From: DASPXY01 sp038227745
Lineage (GTDB): Bacteria > Planctomycetota > Planctomycetia > Gemmatales > Gemmataceae
Direction of reading: 5' to 3'
Assembly (NCBI GenBank): GCA_038227745.1
Contig: JBBRPS010000146.1
Location: forward strand, 1-15,671
Length of the DNA stretch: 15,671 bases
Each line of letters opens with the position of its first letter. Position 1 is the first letter of the stretch. The translations under genes were made by a program, and so were the position numbers. Shown here in pieces: positions 13,291-15,671 of this stretch. The notes under the pieces are model-generated. The model was given only the letters and a program-made list of their open reading frames with translations. It was not told the origin of the DNA and did not search any database.

Positions 13291-14606
13291 TGGCCCGCCA
13301 AGCACCCCACGTCTGCGCCCTGTCGGGCGGACAGCGCGTCCCGTTCTCGCTGAAGCAACGCCCCGGCGAGCAGTTCTACTTCGCCACCTTCCGTGACCGT
13401 GACGGTCGCCGGCTGGAGCGCAGCACCAAGGAGACGAGCCAGAACCGCGCCAGGGACGCGGCGTTTCAGTTGATCGAGGAGGAGTACCGCCTGCCCGAGG
13501 AGAAGGTGGCCCCCGTGTCCTGGGACGACGCCGTCCGGCAGTTGCGGACGGCCATGACCGGCAACAACAACCGCCCCGCCACGGTCGAGGACTACCTCGA
13601 CGCCCTGGCCCAACTGCGGGTCGTCTACAAGGCCGTCGTCGGAACGGACAGCGTCGGCCCCGGCGACATCACCCCCGCTCTGGCCAAGCGGTTCAAGGCG
13701 GAATACGCCGCCGGGACGTTCAGCCGCGCCAAGAAACGGGAGCCAAAGGTGTGGCAGGGGCGAGGTCGGAAGCCGAAGCCCCGCCCCCTGCCGACCGAAC
13801 ACGCCCGAAGCCCCAGTACGGTCAAGAGCCGGCTCCGCAAGCTTCGGGTCGTCTGGGGGAAGTGGTTCGTTCGGGAACTTGGACTCCTGACCTCCAACCC
13901 GTGGAAGGAAGTTTCTCCTCTCCGTGTGGACAAGACGCCCCCGCGCGTCCTGACCGCCCAAGAGATCGTCGCCTTCTTCTCCTGGCTGGACGCCCGCTGG
14001 GGCGGGTGGCGGCTGCCGGTCCTGATGCTCACGGTCAAGGCGCACATCGGCTGCCGAATCGCGGAGTTGTGTTCCCTCCGCTCCGGTCAGATCCGCAACG
14101 GGCAGATTGTCTTCGAGGCCGACAAAGTCAAGGGCCGCAAGGAGCGGATTGCCGTCCTGCCGCCCGACGTGTTCGCCGAGGTCCAGGCGCAGGCCGGCGC
14201 GACCTTCGTGTGGGAGGGCCACCCGTCCCAACTGAAGGAGCGGGCCGAGGCGCTGGGCAAGACGATGCGGAACCTGCGGGCCGATTTCAGCCCCGACCGG
14301 CTCCAGTGGTGGCTGCAAGACGAGATCGCGGACTACTGCGAGGCCCACCCGGCGGTCGAGCATTTCAGCGCCCACTCGTTCCGAAAGCACGCCATGACCG
14401 AAGCGTGGAAGCTCAAGATCGAGCCGCAGCGTGCCGCCATCGCCTACGGCTGTAACGTCCGCACGATGATGGCCCACTACGTCGGCATGGACGAGAAGGC
14501 GGAAGCCGAGGCGGTGATGCGGGAGGTGCAGGCCGCGCAGCGGTTTACGGGTCACGGGGAGCCGCAGGCAGCCACGGGGACTGACGGGGATTTGAGGGGG
14601 AATTGA
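13290..14606 (+). CDS. int: Tyrosine recombinase/integrase
   Basis: 438 residues from ATG 13290. Longer in-frame starts upstream were rejected because they overlap the HTH gene. The N-terminal part (27-65) is an Arg/Lys-rich Arm-type DNA-binding region. A SAM-like core-binding domain spans about 77-215, containing a long basic insertion (143-172). The catalytic domain follows from about 219. Catalytic residues are Arg256 in GCRIAEL, Lys284 in KGRKER, His362 and Arg365 in HSFRKH, and Tyr397 in MMAHYVGM. The usual second His/Trp position before the Tyr is not clear (AYGCN). It should catalyse site-specific integration and excision at the adjacent tRNA-derived site. It is translationally coupled to the excisionase-like gene and followed by a strong hairpin. 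Confidence 0.85.
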   Translation: MARQAPHVCALSGGQRVPFSLKQRPGEQFYFATFRDRDGRRLERSTKETSQNRARDAAFQLIEEEYRLPEEKVAPVSWDDAVRQLRTAMTGNNNRPATVEDYLDALAQLRVVYKAVVGTDSVGPGDITPALAKRFKAEYAAGTFSRAKKREPKVWQGRGRKPKPRPLPTEHARSPSTVKSRLRKLRVVWGKWFVRELGLLTSNPWKEVSPLRVDKTPPRVLTAQEIVAFFSWLDARWGGWRLPVLMLTVKAHIGCRIAELCSLRSGQIRNGQIVFEADKVKGRKERIAVLPPDVFAEVQAQAGATFVWEGHPSQLKERAEALGKTMRNLRADFSPDRLQWWLQDEIADYCEAHPAVEHFSAHSFRKHAMTEAWKLKIEPQRAAIAYGCNVRTMMAHYVGMDEKAEAEAVMREVQAAQRFTGHGEPQAATGTDGDLRGN

Positions 14607-14611
14607 GGGGG
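14576..14611 (+). repeat. Regular G-run array over the integrase stop (G-quadruplex candidate)
   Basis: Four runs of 4-5 G (14576-14579, 14586-14589, 14596-14600, 14607-14611) are separated by exactly six bases each. The last two units, TTGAGGGGGA, are near-perfect tandem copies. An additional GGGG lies at 14556-14559. Six-base loops make quadruplex stability uncertain. Confidence 0.4.
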
Positions 14612-14627
14612 ATTCGCCACTCAAACA

Positions 14628-14663
14628 GACAAGGACTTGTGGCACTCGCCACAAGTCCTTGTC
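14628..14663 (+). terminator. Perfect 16-bp hairpin after the integrase
   Basis: The arms 14628-14643 and 14648-14663 are perfectly complementary around a 4-base loop (ACTC), 22 bases after the integrase stop. Only a weak ATTTC follows, so it could end transcription or be an arm-type site near the attachment core. Confidence 0.5.
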
Positions 14664-14681
14664 ATTTCAACACTTCTGAAC

Positions 14682-14727
14682 GAGGGCGACGGGACTCGAA
14701 CCCGCAATCACCGGATCGACAGTCCGC
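14682..14727 (-). other. tRNA-Asp(GTC)-like 3' fragment, likely attachment-site core
   Basis: On the minus strand the sequence folds as tRNA positions 28-73. The anticodon loop is CTGTCGA (anticodon GTC), the 3' anticodon strand TCCGG and the variable loop TGATT. The T stem and loop are GCGGG, TTCGAGT and CCCGT, followed by the acceptor strand CGCCCTC and a discriminator G. No encoded CCA follows. Complementarity stops at position 27 and no D arm or 5' acceptor strand (GAGGGCG expected) is found to the right, so this is not an intact tRNA gene. Its place 75 bases from the integrase stop fits an att core. Confidence 0.65.
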
Positions 14728-14813
14728 CCATTTCGCAGCTTAACCCCATTCCCCGCAAGCAACTTACAACAGCCGACGCCGCCCGCTGTAGTGCCGGGCG
14801 TAGTGACCAGAGC

Positions 14814-14930
14814 GAAGGGGGCATCCCCGACGCCGACCTGGCCGCCCTCGTGGCCGCGTGGCCGACACTCCCCGAACCCATCAAGGCCGCGATCCGGGCA
14901 CTGATCGGCACCGTCGCGCATCCTGCCTGA
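14814..14930 (+). pseudogene. C-terminal tail of an unidentified gene
   Basis: The last 30 or so codons before the TGA at 14928 read as a well-formed amphipathic helix pair (DADLAALVAAWPTLPEPIKAAIRALIG), a tail that I associate with planctomycete mobile-element proteins. Upstream in the same frame the sequence passes through the tRNA fragment, so no intact start exists. It is probably the remaining 3' end of a gene cut at the attachment site. Confidence 0.3.
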
Positions 14931-15082
14931 CGAGTAGCATGAAACAGGGGATCGCCGGGGAATGGCCCGGCAAACGCTCTACGCGGCCCGCTGGCGAGCG
15001 CGGGGCGAGCGGGGAGGGGAACGGGCGGGGGACAGCTCCCGAGGGGCTGTAGCGCTGCCGTAGACGCCGAAGGGGGCCGACC
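14931..15082. other. Intergenic GC-rich DNA with short hairpins
   Basis: No gene is seen. Small inverted repeats such as CCGGGG/CCCGG near 14956-14970 and ACAGC/GCTGT near 15032-15049 are present. It presumably carries the promoter of the genes that follow. Confidence 0.35.
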
Positions 15083-15265
15083 GTGGCACACCGTGGCCGA
15101 AGAAACGCCGACGAACCCCTGGCGCTTGCTCTGGCGACCGGGCAAACCCTTCGGGCTGCTGCGAAGCTGCCGGGACCAGCGAGCGGACGGCAACGCACCG
15201 CTGGGCCGATGCCGCCTTCGGCCGCCCCGGCAGACTGGAAGCGGGGCAGGCGCTTCGAGGTAGCA
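15083..15265 (+). pseudogene. Frameshifted helix-turn-helix gene remnant
   Basis: GTG 15083 opens a frame encoding NADEPLALALATGQTLRAAA. At about 15162 the protein-like reading moves to another frame, giving EAAGTSERTATHRWADAAF. Together these make a plausible HTH: an alanine-rich first helix, then a turn with SERTA and a recognition helix. A single-base loss near 15162 explains the shift. The usual Arg-rich continuation after the recognition helix is missing, so the gene is also truncated. Confidence 0.5.
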
Positions 15266-15271
15266 CAACCG

Positions 15272-15631
15272 ATGGCATGGGAGAGAGGCTACTACTACCG
15301 CGTTCGCAAGGTGAGCGGTCGCGTTGTCCGCGAATATGTCGGCACCGGCCAGGTTGCCGAGCTGGCCGCGCAACTCGACGCCCTTGAACGCGACAGGCGG
15401 AAAGCCGAGCGGGCCGCCTGGGCAGAGGAGAAGGCACGGCTCGACGCCATCGAGGCCGACGTGGCGGCGTTGATCGACTTGACCGACCTGGCCGCGGCGG
15501 CCGCGCTGCTGGCCGCCGGGTTTCATCAGCACAAGCGACAGTGGAGGCGAAAGCGACATGGGAACGGCAATCGTCCCTACCGATCCGAAGGAGTTGCGGA
15601 AGATCGTCCAGCGCGCCCGCCAGGGGGATGA
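15272..15631 (+). CDS. Planctomycete-type hypothetical protein (WERGxYY family)
   Basis: 119 residues from ATG 15272, with GAGGT 12 bases upstream; a longer in-frame start at GTG 15083 would fuse it to the HTH remnant and was not used. It begins MAWERGYYYRVRKVSGRVVREYVGTG, a pattern that I associate with a small hypothetical family common in Gemmata-like planctomycetes. A long charged helix follows (about 27-72: AELAAQLDALERDRRKAERAAWAEEK). Then comes an Ala/Leu-rich helix ending in AALLAAGFHQHKRQWRRKRHG. Coiled-coil formation is likely. It overlaps the next gene by 74 bases in another frame. Function unknown. Confidence 0.65.
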   Translation: MAWERGYYYRVRKVSGRVVREYVGTGQVAELAAQLDALERDRRKAERAAWAEEKARLDAIEADVAALIDLTDLAAAAALLAAGFHQHKRQWRRKRHGNGNRPYRSEGVAEDRPARPPGG

Positions 15632-15671
15632 GGCAACTCTGCCCGTGTTGCGGGAGCTGCTGAAGAACCCC
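15558..15671 (+). CDS. Partial hypothetical gene, cut by the window edge
   Basis: ATG 15558 has GGAG ten bases upstream and opens a frame that stays open to the last base (38 codons seen). It begins MGTAIVPTDPKELRKIVQRA and continues with RQGDEATLPVLRELLKNP, an N-terminus typical, in my memory, of a planctomycete hypothetical protein found next to the WERGxYY family. The visible part is helical and charged. The start lies inside the preceding gene, which suggests coupled translation. Function unknown. Confidence 0.6.
   Translation, partial: MGTAIVPTDPKELRKIVQRARQGDEATLPVLRELLKNP

Larger units (their letters stand above)
285..14727. mobile_element. Putative integrative element, integrase-proximal end (left end outside window)
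   Basis: The right boundary is suggested by a tyrosine integrase (13290-14606) lying 75 bases from a tRNA 3'-end fragment (14682-14727), the usual layout of tRNA-targeted integrative elements. The interior carries defence-type cargo (285-6424), a GNAT gene, an AAA+ ATPase remnant, a nested replicon-like insert, a resolvase remnant and an excisionase-like HTH gene. No second copy of the tRNA fragment was seen in the window, so the left end is not visible and the stated left coordinate is only the edge of the annotated cargo. That the cargo and the integrase belong to one element is an inference from proximity. Confidence 0.45.

Noticed and set aside
14637..14930. A 97-residue protein containing GDGTRTRNHRIDSP
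   Set aside because: That stretch is the translation of the tRNA fragment, a known source of false protein calls. Only the last 30-odd codons look protein-like and they are reported as a gene tail.
1..15671. CRISPR array or reverse transcriptase-based system
   Set aside because: No regularly spaced repeat array and no reverse transcriptase motif was found on either strand.

Overview
The window looks like accessory DNA from a GC-rich planctomycete, probably of the Gemmataceae type. This is an inference from base composition and from two small gene families at the right edge that I associate with that group. Most of the window appears to be the integrase-proximal end of a tRNA-targeted integrative element with a defence-type cargo, and a smaller, visibly AT-richer replicon-like element is inserted in it.

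Left part (285-6424, minus strand): a tight five-gene operon, read from high to low coordinates. It encodes a GHKL-type ATPase, a STAS-like (DUF4325-type) protein with a C-terminal winged helix, a 131-residue protein of unknown family, a protein with eight Cys in its N-terminal 60 residues and a DUF4417-like body, and a 1050-residue SNF2 helicase that closely resembles DrmD of class 1 DISARM. No drmMI, drmA, drmB or drmC is present, so this is either the upstream edge of a DISARM locus continuing off the left end or a DrmD-centred system coupled to a partner-switch-like ATPase/STAS pair. Two further minus-strand cargo genes follow (6724-7622): an unknown 125-residue protein and a GNAT acetyltransferase with its own promoter. 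A gene-poor stretch then leads to the 3' half of an AAA+ ATPase gene (8473-9039).

Middle (about 9187-12002): a compact 2.8-kb insert. A small gene appears to be split by it, with a 5' piece ending at 9186 and a 3' piece resuming near 12003. The insert carries an HUH-type rolling-circle Rep (358 residues, first His of the HUH replaced by Asp) followed by two small genes, all leftward. It also carries a 252-bp interrupted palindrome with co-registered arms, a candidate 60-nt antisense RNA over the rep ribosome-binding site, short iteron-like repeats, and one rightward gene from a near-consensus promoter. The outermost stop codons lie within about a dozen bases of the inferred junctions. I see no transposase. 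This replicon module is the most unusual part of the window.

Right part (12003-14727, plus strand): a degenerate serine-resolvase remnant, a double-HTH excisionase-like protein and a tyrosine integrase in overlapping reading frames, then a perfect 16-bp hairpin and a 46-nt fragment matching the 3' part of a tRNA-Asp(GTC), which is the likely attachment-site core. The 5' half of that tRNA is missing, so the DNA to its right (14728-15671) may be a second element in tandem. That DNA holds a gene tail, a frameshifted HTH gene, and two planctomycete-type hypothetical genes, the last cut by the window edge.
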